The translations under genes and the position numbers were made by a program. The notes beneath the pieces are model-generated. The model was not told the DNA's origin, did not search any database, and saw only the letters and a list, made by a program, of their open reading frames with translations. This document shows positions 29,101 through 38,300 of a DNA stretch of 60,000 nt, one piece after another. The DNA is from Nematostella vectensis (taxonomy: Eukaryota; Cnidaria; Anthozoa; Actiniaria; Edwardsiidae): NCBI RefSeq assembly GCF_932526225.1, contig NC_064034.1:21047747-21107746 (forward strand), read 5' to 3'. Within the stretch, counting starts at the first letter, position 1, and each line of letters opens with the position of its first letter.

Positions 29101-32100
29101 ACCTATCCCAAGATGCCCCGCGCTGACCGCCCCACAATGCAACACAACCGGAAACGGATGCACAATAATCAAATGCTTTCTGCTCTTTCTTTTAGGCTAG
29201 AGACTTACTCAAAATCTTCAAAATCAAGCCTACAACGTTTATAAATTATATGACTCTCGTAGAGGTAAGATGCACTTCCCATTTTACCATGCCGGTCTCG
29301 TCCTTGTGTGTTTTTGTTTGCTTAGCAATATACAGTGGTATATATTTTCCCTCTTTATTGTCAGTTCTGTTGTTCTGACGACCCTTACCTGTTTCCCCTA
29401 GAATCACTATTTAAAAGATGTGCCATTCCACAATTGCATTCACGCGGCGGACGTGACTCAAACTGCGCATGTGCTGCTATCGGCGCAAGCATTTGATGTG
29501 AGTATCAAGTATTATTCTTTGTCATACTATTCTAACGAGGAAACGTTTAATGCTGCATTCACACTTGGGAGGAAACATTTTATGCTGCATTCACATTGAA
29601 CGTGTTTTGTTGGAGAGTGAACGTGTTATGTTCCATTCACATTGGGGAGGGAACATGTTATGCTGCATTCACACTTAAAGGGAAAATGTTATCCTGCATT
29701 CAAATTTCAAAGGGGACATGTTATGCTGCATTCTCACTTGAGATGGAACATGTAATGCTGCATTCGTACATGGACGATTCATACTAGAGATAAAACGTGC
29801 TTTTTAGTTCTGATATCTCTGGCTTGCAGAACGTATTCACGGACCTAGAAATCCTGTCGGCAATCATTGCAAGCGCAGTACACGATGTCGACCACCCGGG
29901 CGTTAACAACCACTTTCTCGTCGCCACAAGTAAGTGCAGCAGTGTGGCGCCTAGATTAGCCTGGGACGTTATCAGTGCACAACTTCGCTTTGTTTTGTTA
30001 CGATATGAACAGAGCTTGCTATTGTACTTAAACGAGCCGTTGACTCATAAAGCCATTAGAGTTGTGTTATGGATGTGAGCAGAGCTTCATCTTTTATCTT
30101 CACAACTGATCAGCCCTTTGTTCTTGTGGCTGATAGAGCCCATGTAAGTGTGTTATATTTTGTGATCTATTAAAAAGAGAGTTTACTCTTGGCCTTTAAT
30201 TAGTTGACTAATATAGAGCCTTGTATTTGATGTGTGTGACATGAGTTTTTCTTTCTCCTGTCCTTTCGAGAGTCGCATGAGCACTGCTTGTTATCTTGAT
30301 TTGCGTTGCGATATGAGCACAGCTTTTTATTGTGCTTTCACGAGTTGGTTCATAGAGCCTTTGGCCTTTTGATAGCAACTTGAAAATGCCCTACCACATT
30401 TTACGACATTCTATGATTGAATTTTACCCTAGTTTCTAAAAAACGAGGCAGTAATAATAAGCAGTAATAGTATAAGGCGTTATTACGATGCGATGTTAAC
30501 ATATCTTAAACGTTACCACAGACTCAGAGATGGCGCTAATGTATAATGACGAATCCGTCCTGGAGAACCATCACCTTGCGGTCGCCTTCCAATTGCTGCA
30601 GCATGAGGACTGCGACATCTTCGAGAACCTAAGCAAACAGGAGCGGCAGACAGCAAGACGAATGATCATCGAGATGGTGAGTAGGTTAGAGACAAGTGGG
30701 AGGGAAGTCATTGAGAGTACTGGCAGGCGTCGGATTTTCAAGAAAAAAGGAGACGGAGATGGAAGCATTGACGTGAGAGCTTACGCGCTTGTGGAAATCA
30801 GCGGGGAGGGTGATAGGAAGAAAAGGAACCTTTCCACCACCTTTGCGCTTATTTCCACACACGGGGTATGCATCTTGCGTCCTCGCCTCTTTTTCCGTCT
30901 CTTTCTCTAGTTTTAAAAAGTCCTAATTTGTTTGCAGTGATCTATCACGTTTTGCTTGCCTTCAAATCTATTAATTTTGTATGACTTTTGTAATAGTCAA
31001 TTCCAGAGTTTGGGGAGTTCAGGGAGCTCAAACAGACTATACCGAGTATAGGACAATAACTGAATATGAAAGGGCAAAATTGGCGAAATCTGTTTTTTTT
31101 TTTTTTTTTTTCAGACTTATTAAGCATTTGGATTTGTGTTATTGCGGTGTTACTATCAAAGCCTACTTGACAGTGTACTCAATTGCGGAACTTTCTCCCC
31201 GCAGGTTCTAGCAACTGACAATGCCAAGCATATGAGTTTATTAGCGTCGCTCAAGACCATGGTGGAGACCAAGAAGGTAGCAGGGACCGGCTCGGGAGTC
31301 CTGTGCTTGGAGAATTACACAGATCGTATGCAGGTATATGGCGCTATAGCTCAGTGGTACGGGCTTCGTCTCTCGACCAAGAGGACCAGGGCCCGAACCC
31401 AGATCAGGTCAACTTTGTAATTTTCATGTGTAAAAACCTGACTCTGCATTGTGAACTGTGAATCCCTCGTGCTCTCGGATGAGGACGTTAAGCTGGAAGT
31501 CCTGTGTTCACAATTAGCTATCACAAGCAAATACATCGACACATTTATAAAGTTTATGCATTTCCTCAGGTGCTGAAGAGTTTAGTCCACTGCGCCGATC
31601 TTAGTAACCCCACGAAGCCACTGCCCATCTACAGAAAGTGGGTCGATAGATTGATGGAGGAGTTTTTCCGTCAGGTGGGTAGTAGATTCCAAACCAAGCC
31701 AAATGAAATGCTTGCATGTGGAGCTGTTACAGCCAGCTCTTTTTATGTTGGTTATGGTTTGTTGTCCATCTTAGCGAGGGTCTTTTCATCAGCATTGTCT
31801 TATTTCGCACACCTGGTGTGTTATTATCAATATAAGGTATCCGTAATAGCGAGGTATCTAACCTGATCATATTGTTTCGTGCACCCGAATATAACCACGC
31901 CGAGTTTATGCCTTTTTATGAATATTGTGCGTATTAGTTGCGGGATAGATTTATACAGATCGTGGCGTTATAATAGTTTATTTAATGATCGTTCTGTGAA
32001 TGGTTGTCACTTACGTTGCTTGAATGGATGCAACAGATTTTACGTAGTTGGTTGTTACTGATCGTTCCGTGATTGGTTGTCACCGGTCGTTGTGTGACTG

Positions 32101-33484
32101 TATAACTTCTGATTGGCTCATTAGGGTGACAAGGAGCGTGACATCGATGGCATGGAGATAAGTCCGATGATGGACAGACATAACGCATCTATAGAAAAAT
32201 CACAGGTGAGCGATTCTTTTCCCCTCTATAGAAAAACAGGTTCCAGGTAAACATTGGCGATCCTGGGGTGTCAGCGGTCTCATATGTGATTCCAGAAAAG
32301 ATCCGCACTCAAGGAAGGAATTTCCTTAGTAGAATGTCCATTTAAAGAGTTTCTGTCAGCCTACTGCCAGCCGCCATTTTGTCATCCAGCAAAATACCAA
32401 GTGTTTAAAATAATGTATTTCCCTCTGGTGATTGCGATGCCTTCGATTGAGTTTGGTAAACAAAGTGTAATACTTTGTGGTTTGATAGCTATTTTGATAT
32501 TTCTTCACTCAATGTACCATCCAATATGGAATACCAAAAAAGTGGCTGACTATAAGGCTCTTCAATTTAAGGTTCATGGCCTGAATTGAGACAGTTCATG
32601 TATAAATTCAGAGACCATGGTCTCTTGATAAATTATATTTCTCCTCACTCTTCCCCAGGTCGTTTTTATCGACTTTGTCGCGCAGCCCCTATGGGAGACC
32701 TGGGGCGAGCTGGTTCAGCCGGACGCGCAGGATCTCCTGGATACGATAGAGGACAATCGTCAGTGGTACAACTCCCAGATCCCCAAGAACGAACAAGACA
32801 AGACTGCCAATAACCCCGCCAGCATACGACGGTCCAGCTGGCAGGGCACGCGCAAAGAAGCCATCGACCAATCAGAGCCAGAGACTTCAGGTACTTGCCT
32901 GTAGTCACGTGATGTCAGGTGGTGTTAGGTGAGCGGGGTGCGCGAGACTGGACCCAGTGCATGCGTAATGAGGTAGTGCTAGGCTGCTATACAACAGGGG
33001 TATACTCCCCTTGGAAAAGAGGGCTTACCTCTTGGACACGCCCCTTACCCGTAGGGGAAGCTAAAGCCAATAAAGCATGTCGTCAGTCGCCATTTTTTTA
33101 TCCTGGCAAAATACCTATCCATTTTTTTTTTCGCATCTAAACCATTATTTTTGCATGGATCGTTTTTAAGTGGTTTGACTGACTAGCGCTCTTAAAGAAT
33201 GTGCTTCGTTCTTGGCGAAGCCTTTCCGAGTCAGGGATACTGTAACATCCCCCCTAAAACATTTTGACATTGCTGTTTGATCACGTTTCTTTAATTTAGA
33301 AGAAGAAGAAAAGAAAGGGAAGTTGCAGAACTCGACGCAAAACCCAACAACACGGCATAACATCAAGCCGGAAGACCTTCTCCACAAGTACGGCGGAAGT
33401 AGCGGTCGGAGCTGTGAGGCTGATGATGAGTATGACGGGGAGAGCTCCTTTGAAATATCGACTACGGATGGGAACAATAATTGA
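7444..33484 (+). CDS. PDE4: cAMP-specific 3',5'-cyclic phosphodiesterase, PDE4/dunce family, long form
   Basis: Hydrolyses cAMP to 5'-AMP and so ends PKA/EPAC signalling. Exons: 7444-7728, 8038-8141, 22172-22369, 23037-23138, 23367-23449, 23862-23899, 24262-24357, 24688-24781, 28126-28255, 28416-28455, 28565-28663, 29196-29264, 29402-29497, 29830-29929, 30522-30676, 31205-31333, 31570-31674, 32125-32205, 32659-32890, 33300-33484. They sum to 2421 nt, 806 residues plus stop, with all phases matching; human PDE4D is of similar size. UCR1 lies at about 166-230, UCR2 at about 263-345 and the catalytic domain at about 377-720. Metal ligands are H460, H496, D497 and D616; the purine-selective glutamine is Q668. 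The start ATG has an in-frame TAA 18 bp upstream. Exons 3-20 are secure. Exons 1-2 fit by frame and splice sites but are not conserved, and other first exons may exist in the 14-kb intron 2. Confidence 0.95.
10925..12263. repeat. 46-49-bp minisatellite, about 28 copies
   Basis: Unit GTGAGTGATGGTTGTG, then TGTTTCATACATGTGTAG, then GCATTGGCTTGT; length variants come from an extra TTG. It lies in PDE4 intron 2. Most units carry a donor-like GTGAGTGATGG and an acceptor-like TGTGTAG 12 nt before the next donor. Minus-strand open frames here ([11 protein letters not shown] repeats) are repeat artefacts. Confidence 0.95.
12520..13230. repeat. degenerate 30-31-bp tandem repeats
   Basis: First block (12525-12880): units of the form GATAGAGCGTGGAGCGTTA plus TGTGTGTTTCGT, about 11 copies. 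It drifts into a second block (13030-13230) with units GCGTTAGGTGTGTTACGGG plus ACAAAGGGTGAT. The gradual change from one unit to the next suggests one old array that diverged while expanding. Confidence 0.85.
13260..13560. repeat. degenerate repeat rich in the TCACGTGA palindrome
   Basis: Irregular copies of a unit of about 25-32 bp reading GTGTTTCACTTTCTGTGTC then ACGTGAC. CACGTG or near variants recur several times. It continues the preceding array. CACGTG is also an E-box, but repetition explains its frequency. Confidence 0.75.
14920..15435. repeat. degenerate GACACGAC/CGGTCACGAC tandem repeat
   Basis: Irregular units built from GACACGACACGGTCACGACC. Inside it is a near-perfect direct duplication of about 46 bp at 15081-15171 (GCGACATGGACACCATGACA and following). 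Both strands give short spurious open frames. Confidence 0.85.
15440..22170. other. intronic stretch without recognised genes
   Basis: AT-rich sequence with scattered homopolymers and one 23-bp direct duplication at 17828-17874 (AATGAGTAGGAAATAGCTAT). No exon, RNA gene or intact transposon recognised. A CCAAT motif near 16126 might belong to an internal promoter, but nothing else supports that. Confidence 0.5.
22172..23899 (+). CDS. PDE4: PDE4 exons 3-6: UCR1 and UCR1-UCR2 linker
   Basis: Exon 3 carries the conserved PKA target motif [10 protein letters not shown], with the phospho-acceptor at S169. Exon 4 continues with [20 protein letters not shown], the helical core of UCR1. Exon 5 (23367-23449, 83 nt) and exon 6 (23862-23899, only 38 nt) form the variable linker and end in DEGYQK, the start of UCR2. 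Exon 5 is needed: exon 4 ends in phase 2 and exon 6 must be read from phase 1, and only the 83-nt exon corrects this. Presence of UCR1 defines a long-form enzyme, which in the family can be activated by PKA. Confidence 0.9.
24262..28255 (+). CDS. PDE4: PDE4 exons 7-9: UCR2 and LR2
   Basis: Exon 7 (24262-24357) encodes [20 protein letters not shown] and the SVSEMASNK segment. Exon 8 (24688-24781) continues FKRLLNREL and SGNQVSAWV. Exon 9 (28126-28255) begins DKQLEVE and ends [12 protein letters not shown]2 is the autoinhibitory helix that folds over the active site and contacts UCR1. Exon 8 ends in phase 1 and joins exon 9 to restore the family's TF-x-DKQ junction. The intron between them is 3.3 kb and holds a 41-bp minisatellite and two possible optional exons. 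Confidence 0.92.
25352..25384 (+). CDS. possible 33-nt optional exon in PDE4 intron 8
   Basis: A 33-nt segment between ttgcatttcag and gtaatt, open in the phase needed by exon 8 (phase 1 in, phase 1 out). It would add 11 residues ([11 protein letters not shown] plus a split Gly) between UCR2 and DKQ. It is not part of the conserved protein. Splice sites and phase are the only evidence and could be chance. Confidence 0.25.
26288..27878. repeat. 41-bp minisatellite, about 39 copies
   Basis: Unit CCCTGTGTACGTCCTTTGTA, then CATGTTGTAAGTTGTTGTAAT, in PDE4 intron 8 (sense strand). Nearly all units contain GTAAGT, the consensus 5' splice site, after CATGTT. Because the unit is 41 bp and stop-poor on the minus strand, several overlapping minus-strand open frames (repeats of [20 protein letters not shown]) arise; these are not genes. 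Confidence 0.97.
27923..28030 (+). CDS. possible 108-nt optional exon in PDE4 intron 8
   Basis: An open 108-nt segment between a pyrimidine-containing acceptor (tacattgtag) and a donor (gtaggg), phase 1 in and phase 1 out, so inclusion would keep the PDE4 frame. It begins DESVGNRC and lies just downstream of the 41-bp array. It has no counterpart in known PDE4 proteins, and one in-frame open segment of this size is weak evidence. Confidence 0.25.
28416..32890 (+). CDS. PDE4: PDE4 exons 10-19: catalytic domain
   Basis: Ten exons encode the helical HD-type phosphodiesterase domain. Landmarks: exon 13 [12 protein letters not shown] with H456 (the general-acid position) and metal ligand H460; exon 14 [10 protein letters not shown] with H496 and D497; exon 15 [15 protein letters not shown]; exon 16 [13 protein letters not shown]; exon 17 [12 protein letters not shown] with D616; exon 18 [10 protein letters not shown] ending at Q668, which orients the purine; exon 19 [16 protein letters not shown]. 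Relative to vertebrate PDE4 there is a 2-residue insertion in the KVAGTGSGV loop, one extra residue in GDKERDIDG, and Met for Cys in SPMMD. All catalytic residues are present, so the enzyme should be active. Confidence 0.96.
28813..28987. mobile_element. MITE-like element with about 37-bp terminal inverted repeats
   Basis: Left end TAGTGAAAAATAAAAAAACA then ACTTGTTGAAAAGAC; the right end is its reverse complement with a few mismatches (GTCTTTTTAGCAAGTTG to CACTA). The 175-bp element is non-coding, AT-rich and lies in PDE4 intron 11. A target-site duplication is not clear. Confidence 0.65.
29541..29785. repeat. degenerate tandem repeat, about 7 copies of 30-40 bp
   Basis: Copies of GAACATGTTATGCTGCATTC followed by ACACTT and a variable spacer, in PDE4 intron 13. 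Units are diverged in length and sequence. Confidence 0.8.
31339..31520 (+). mobile_element. tRNA-derived SINE
   Basis: In PDE4 intron 16. A tRNA-like head has a good A box (TAGCTCAGTGG, 31347-31357) and, about 40 bp on, a B-box-like GGGCCCGAACCC (31389-31400). Downstream is a SINE body containing CGGATGAGGACGTTAAGCTG and AGTCCTGTGT, which resembles the conserved central domain of a widespread invertebrate SINE group (possibly MetaSINE; from memory, unverified). The head does not fold into a clean cloverleaf, so it is not a functional tRNA gene. Confidence 0.65.
32337..32490 (+). repeat. interspersed repeat, copy 1
   Basis: Shares CCATTTAAAGAG, GCCGCCATTTTGTCATC, GCAAAATACCAAGT and TTTGGTAAACAAAGT in the same order with 43478-43620, and the central part with 33061-33125. 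Unclassified dispersed family; no coding capacity or terminal repeats seen. Confidence 0.6.
33061..33125 (+). repeat. interspersed repeat, copy 2 (short)
   Basis: Partial copy of the family at 32337-32490 and 43478-43620: GTCAGTCGCCATTTTTTTATC, then CTGGCAAAATACC. It lies in the last PDE4 intron. Confidence 0.5.
33300..33484 (+). CDS. PDE4: PDE4 exon 20: acidic C-terminal tail
   Basis: Acceptor tttaatttag, then EEEEKKGKL and a low-complexity acidic, Ser-rich tail ending STTDGNNN and TGA at 33482-33484. Phase 1 from exon 19 gives Glu as the first residue. The tail is not conserved with vertebrate PDE4, where this region holds an ERK phosphorylation site and a docking motif; neither is evident here. 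Confidence 0.85.
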
Positions 33485-34242
33485 ACCCTGTGAGATACCA
33501 TATTCGAGATGTTTTTGAGGACTTGCGTTGGTGCAATCATGGAATGAAATCTTATTGAAGTCAGTGATATGTCCGGGTACCTTGTGACCCAAGATCCTTG
33601 TCCGTCAACTGGACAAGATGGTATAACATGCAATTTGTGATGGCAAGATATGTTTAAGTTGGCAAACAGATGAGAATGTCACACGCCAGACAGTGAAAGA
33701 AAGCATACGTTAGTGTGGCTTGGAATGTGGACACGCTTATCCGAATAATAATGATGATGAATCCCGACCAAATCTAAATACTGCCTTGCTGAAAACAAGA
33801 AGAAAAGGCTGGCTGTTAGTGCTGGCGATTGAAATCCAAGGAGTACTGCTGACTGGAATGTTGGAGCAGCATGTCTACGTCTGATGGGTTAGGTATGCTG
33901 CACAAGGACAAACAACGCTATACAGGCATGGCAAGTATCAAGCAGGCGTCCCTATCCCACCGGAAGAAGATTGTACTAGCAGTCTATTATTTTTAAACGA
34001 TTTTAAAGACAGTTCATTGATAGGAAGATTATCAAATTATCAAATGCTTTGGCAAAACAGTACGATATTCCATTTTAAGCTCCCATTCTCTAAAGCTTTG
34101 TCCCTTAAAACACATTTCTGATGGTCTAAATCTTGATGGCGCTTTGAAATTGGTTAAAATGCATCACTCTGTTACTTTGCTACGTTCAAAGATCTCAGCA
34201 TTCCGTACTTTTGCTTTCCCACATTTGGGGCTGGGTTCGACG

Positions 34243-34423
34243 GGGATTGTGGGATCATTTGGAAGGCCTGCTTTGTCCAGCGTACCCTGGTTCCAGAGCC
34301 TCGTGCGTCTCTCTATTTAGTGGCCAGCGAGGTTGAGACGTCTCAACCTCGCTGGCCACTGAATAGAGAGACGCTTGAGGCTCTGGGACCAAGGTATGTC
34401 CAGCGAAACGATCCCACAATCCC
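34243..34423. repeat. long inverted repeat (hairpin) in the PDE4 3' UTR region
   Basis: Centre between 34339 and 34340 within a perfect 18-bp palindrome (GGTTGAGACGTCTCAACC). Arms pair closely out to 34285/34394 (a 55-bp arm with about 6 mismatches, no loop) and again at the outer ends (GGGATTGTGGGATC at 34243 against GATCCCACAATCCC at 34410-34423). Probably a foldback transposon remnant. If transcribed within the PDE4 3' UTR it would form a long stem. Confidence 0.85.
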
Positions 34424-35360
34424 TTTTAGCAGATGTTGACTAATGTCCCTCACTCAAGTTGCGAGCAGAAGATCAAGCAACCAACGTGAGAACGTGGACT
34501 AGAAGGTGATGGCGCTAAGAGGATGGTCACTAGGGCCTAGAGGACGGTTGAGACAGGCCGGGTAATGTCCTCCACTATCTTTTTGCCCATATTAGCGCTA
34601 CTACGAAATTATTGCATTGATTGCTATGAGCTCTAGATTTAAATGGGCATCTCTATCTGTCGATCATGTTATCTTTGAAACTGCTGCTTCTAAGTTGCTC
34701 AGATGTGGGGAGGCAAAGTGCAAAGTAGTTTTCCCCCTGAAACTTCACTTAGTCGTATCTTATCAGAAGTACAATGGAATAACAGTAACAGATTAGTCTT
34801 GTAAAACAACAACTTCAACTCTATTCTTGGTCGGAAAACTGCATTTGGTTACAGCCTTATTCTTAGTTCTGCGTCCGCCAGAATCCATAAATGCATCTCT
34901 TTTGAGAATACGGCGGTTGATTGATCGCGTTTATTCCAAACGAGGCAACAATTGTGAACCGGAATTCTGAGCTGTCGCAAAACTAAAAATTCTGCTGTAA
35001 AACGACACGTAATTTAGTAATTTTTCGAATTGGCGAGCTCCTCCCGCAAATCTTCCGAAGGTGAAATAATACAATGAATAGCACCCTGTTGCCACAAGAC
35101 GGACAATCGGCGAGCTAAGATTTCTGGCTTATTCTTGAACGAATTCCAAAAATGTTTAGAAAAATATTTATTTAATGTACAGAAATACATATCAGATATC
35201 CGTTTTATATTTAACCAAATAAAATCTACCCCTGTGCGTACGAACCATTAATTGAAAAGTAACCATAAGACCCTCCCTCCTAGTATACTGCCGATGCTTG
35301 AGCGAGTGTAAGATAGATGTATAGTGTGTAAATACGATGCTCTGGATTTGCCCCCGAGCA

Positions 35361-35366
35361 AATAAA
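35361..35366 (+). terminator. candidate PDE4 polyadenylation signal AATAAA
   Basis: AATAAA about 1.88 kb after the stop codon. Alternatives at 35218 and 35470 are equally canonical; which is used cannot be told from sequence. Confidence 0.4.
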
Positions 35367-35769
35367 CAGATTAATAATAATGATGATGTTGGTGATAACG
35401 AAATAACTATAGATCCATCAGTATTATCGAAATTAACATCAGATTACTACACACAGGTGTCATGTTGTTAATAAAAAAATCCACTGCTTATAAAGCGTGT
35501 AGTTGATTTTGGAATGGGCAGGTGGTCATTATGAAATCAGAGGCGGATCTAGCTTTTCTCTTAAGGGGGGTTTTGCTCAGTGACAAAGGGGGGGAGGGGG
35601 ATTTTTTGTGTTACATCACCAAGTTTCTAAAATGGCTTCTCGGCGTAAACCGATACTGTAGCTCGAACGCGTGTAGGGCTGAATTAGGACGATTCCCTCT
35701 CAGAACAAAAGCAAAGTGTAGAGCGATCGAACTTCGGCTTAAACTTTCAAACAACAATGGGAAAAACGA

Positions 35770-36440
35770 AAAACTCTCCCGCAAAGCATTCGCTGCCATA
35801 TCTAATTATGAAAACAAAAACTTTTGGCAGAAAAATTAAACAAATACTAGACCTTGAGGGTAGGAGCGATATTTGGCTGACTGACACAAACACTCACGAA
35901 GCAACATACAGTTTTCTTCAACAAAGGCTTTATGACCTTGAACAACAGACATGGCTTAGCTCTATTCAAAATGACAACAGAAAAGACCAAGCCCAAAAGA
36001 ACAAATTGCGTACGCTCAGAAAGTTTAAACTGTCCCACAATTTAAAAGATTATCTAACGGACGTAAAAAATATTGACCATAGTATTGCCCTTACTAAATT
36101 CAGGCTAAGCAATCATAAGCTAGCAATTGAAACTGGAAGGTATGAAAAGCCATATAAAAAAACCTAACGAAAGAAAATGCTAAGTATGCCAGACAGGTAA
36201 AGTGGAGGATGAAGAACATTTTCTGTTAGAATGTCCGGCCTATAAAAATGATTGGGATAATTTACTGGATTTCCTTAAAACGCATGCAGGTATCAAAGTC
36301 AGATACCATGCCAACAAAGAAAATAATTTCGTCAGAATTATGGGATTGAGCCGGAATGAAAACGTGAATCGGCGCTTAGCGAAACATATTTTTGAATGTA
36401 AGGTAAGAAATGTGAAGCTTGATAACAACGTACGTTGACG
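35770..36440 (+). pseudogene. LINE (non-LTR retrotransposon) ORF2 C-terminal relic
   Basis: Two open segments together read like the end of a LINE ORF2 protein: FLQQRLYDLEQQTW, LRTLRKFKLSHNL, KFRLSNHKLAIETGRY, then VEDEEHFLLECPAY and NDWDNLLDFL. This is the region after the reverse transcriptase that normally has a C-x-x-C zinc motif. Here a one-base frameshift in an A run near 36160 and a TAA just after the first Cys of the zinc motif break it. The 5' part of the element is absent, as usual for truncated LINEs. Dead copy; the clade cannot be fixed from this fragment. Confidence 0.8.
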
Positions 36441-36506
36441 TCACCTAATCATTCGAAACAAGAAAAAAAGGCAAAGTAAGAAAAACATATTATTTGTGGA
36501 TTTACG

Positions 36507-36716
36507 CTATCTATCTATCTACCTACCTACCTACCTACCTACCTACCTACCTACCTACCTACCTACCTACCTACCTACCTACCTACCCTACCTACCTACC
36601 TACCTACCTACCTACCTACCTACCTACCTACCTACCTACCTACCTACCTACCTACCTACCTACCTACCTACCTACCTATCTATCTACCTATCTATCTATC
36701 TATCTATCTATCTATT
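36507..36716. repeat. (CTAC)n/(CTAT)n microsatellite
   Basis: About 210 bp of tetranucleotide repeats, mostly CTAC with CTAT at both ends and one 3-bp slip near 36586. It begins about 70 bp after the LINE relic stop and is probably its expanded 3' tail. Open frames across it (LPTYLPTY repeats) are artefacts. Confidence 0.95.
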
Positions 36717-36739
36717 AGACTACCGTGCACATGAATGCC

Positions 36740-38300
36740 AATTCTTTATTTTAAGGTTTAAATAGCATAGATATGCAGGATAGTCCGAATGAACTTTCGA
36801 AATCAGCTACTTCTGTGGATATTTTTAATTTTGACAAAAATTCGCAAAGTTATTAGCAATAATGTGCACAAATTCCACACTTTCGAAAAATCATAACCTT
36901 CCCCCCCCTGATCTCGGATTTTAAATCTGATAATAGAATCGGAGAGCTCAACATCAGTTCTATAATCGTGCCAAGTTTCGTTGAACTACTCCGTCGTACT
37001 ATCTAGAATTCGCAGGTAGCGCTGCAAGGTCTAGTGTATGTTTCGAACGTCAACTGGGCCTTATCTTGCAATTCCCTTTTTGTACTGCAAAGTTCATCAA
37101 ACGTGTTTTGGCTGTTCCCCTAAACGGATTCTTATGAAACTTGGACAAAGTTTATAACATGTCTCAAACTTTATGAATGCGAAAAAAAATCTCGAAAAAC
37201 TGCGCATGCGCGAATTCTGGATAGTGACGCCTAGGTAGTCAGGTAAACGGCCGGATTTTCTGAGGGAAGATTATGCAGGAATTCGGTCCAATTCTTTCAC
37301 TTTGCTACTCTACCAGAACACTTTCAAGAAATACCGTTTGCTTTTTTCTCCGGTTTTTAAAGACTAAGCTACGATTTCCAGGTAGTTGGCTTTGTGCACA
37401 TGGATACCACCTTATTTTGTCATTTAAAAATCAGCATTAGAAAATGTAGAGAAAATGATGCCACATTGAGATAGAACTCGAACTCCTATGCATTTCTATA
37501 AAGAAAGATTTTACTTTTCCGCCTTTGTTTTGTAGCTACATTGTCGCTAATTTCGGAAATTAAGGTGACTCCTGCCGATTACTGTTTCGTACTACAGCTT
37601 TCAAACTCGGCATCCGATTAGATGTTATGAAGGAGTCTTACAGTTCAGCATTTGACACTGTTCTGTTTTATTTTACAAGAGCGGTGATTTTACCAAATCT
37701 ACAACTTTAAGGAGCGTTGCCATGGCAACGGTAAGGCGTTACCTTAAAACACATGTATCAGCTGATAGGGCTTGATAAGTTGTACATCATATATGATCCT
37801 GATTGCTCTCCTTTATTTCTGCTATTTCTAATCAAATTTTTTGTTGCTATGGTAACAACAGAAGCCATGGAAACAGCATACATAGATGAAAAGAATATTT
37901 ATGGCCTCTTAGATAAAGTCCCTAGGATCTACGATAAGTTGAATTTCAATATAATGCGGCTTTAGACATCATTTTAAGGGTGTTTTAGCCATTTTCAAAT
38001 GGTTGCCTAGCAACAGACATGTGGTGGGGGCATGCAAATACACGAATTCCCTGTTTTAACCTGCCAGTATAGAATACGGGAGCGAGATTGCCTCTTGAAT
38101 CTACAATGTTTTGATGTAAACATCTATGCTCGACACATTTTTAGGGCTATTTTGTTGCCATGGCAACTGCAATGCTCAAGGGTTAACAATAATTACGAAG
38201 GAATGTTATCGTATAATACATTAAGATGTATGTCACTTTTGTTATGCTCTAAAATATGTTGTAAACACATTAATATTTTAAAATTCCATTAGCCACACCC
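36740..38300. other. non-coding region with X-box palindromes, probably an old dispersed repeat
   Basis: No gene recognised. Four GTTGCC(N)GGCAAC-type palindromes are listed separately. Phrases such as GTGCCAAGTTTCGTTGAAC and ATGAAACTTGGACAAAG look like members of a repeated sequence, but no terminal structure was found. Confidence 0.4.
37716..38167. promoter_or_regulatory. cluster of four RFX-type X-box palindromes
   Basis: GTTGCCATGGCAAC at 37716-37729, GTTGCTATGGTAAC at 37843-37856, GTTGCCTAGCAAC at 38002-38014 and GTTGCCATGGCAAC at 38154-38167. Three match the X-box consensus bound by RFX factors (GTNRCC, 0-3 bases, RGYAAC); the second has one mismatch. The nearest coding gene start is over 10 kb away. 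The cluster may be regulatory or a by-product of a repeat. Confidence 0.5.

Larger units (their letters stand above)
33485..35480 (+). other. PDE4 3' UTR and downstream flank
   Basis: Follows the PDE4 stop. The first AATAAA signals are at 35218-35223, 35361-35366 and 35470-35475, so the 3' UTR is probably about 1.8-2 kb and includes the long hairpin at 34243-34423. No other exon recognised. Confidence 0.6.

Noticed and set aside
31339-31412. Functional tRNA gene
   Set aside because: A and B boxes are present, but the arms do not pair into a cloverleaf and the sequence continues into a SINE body.
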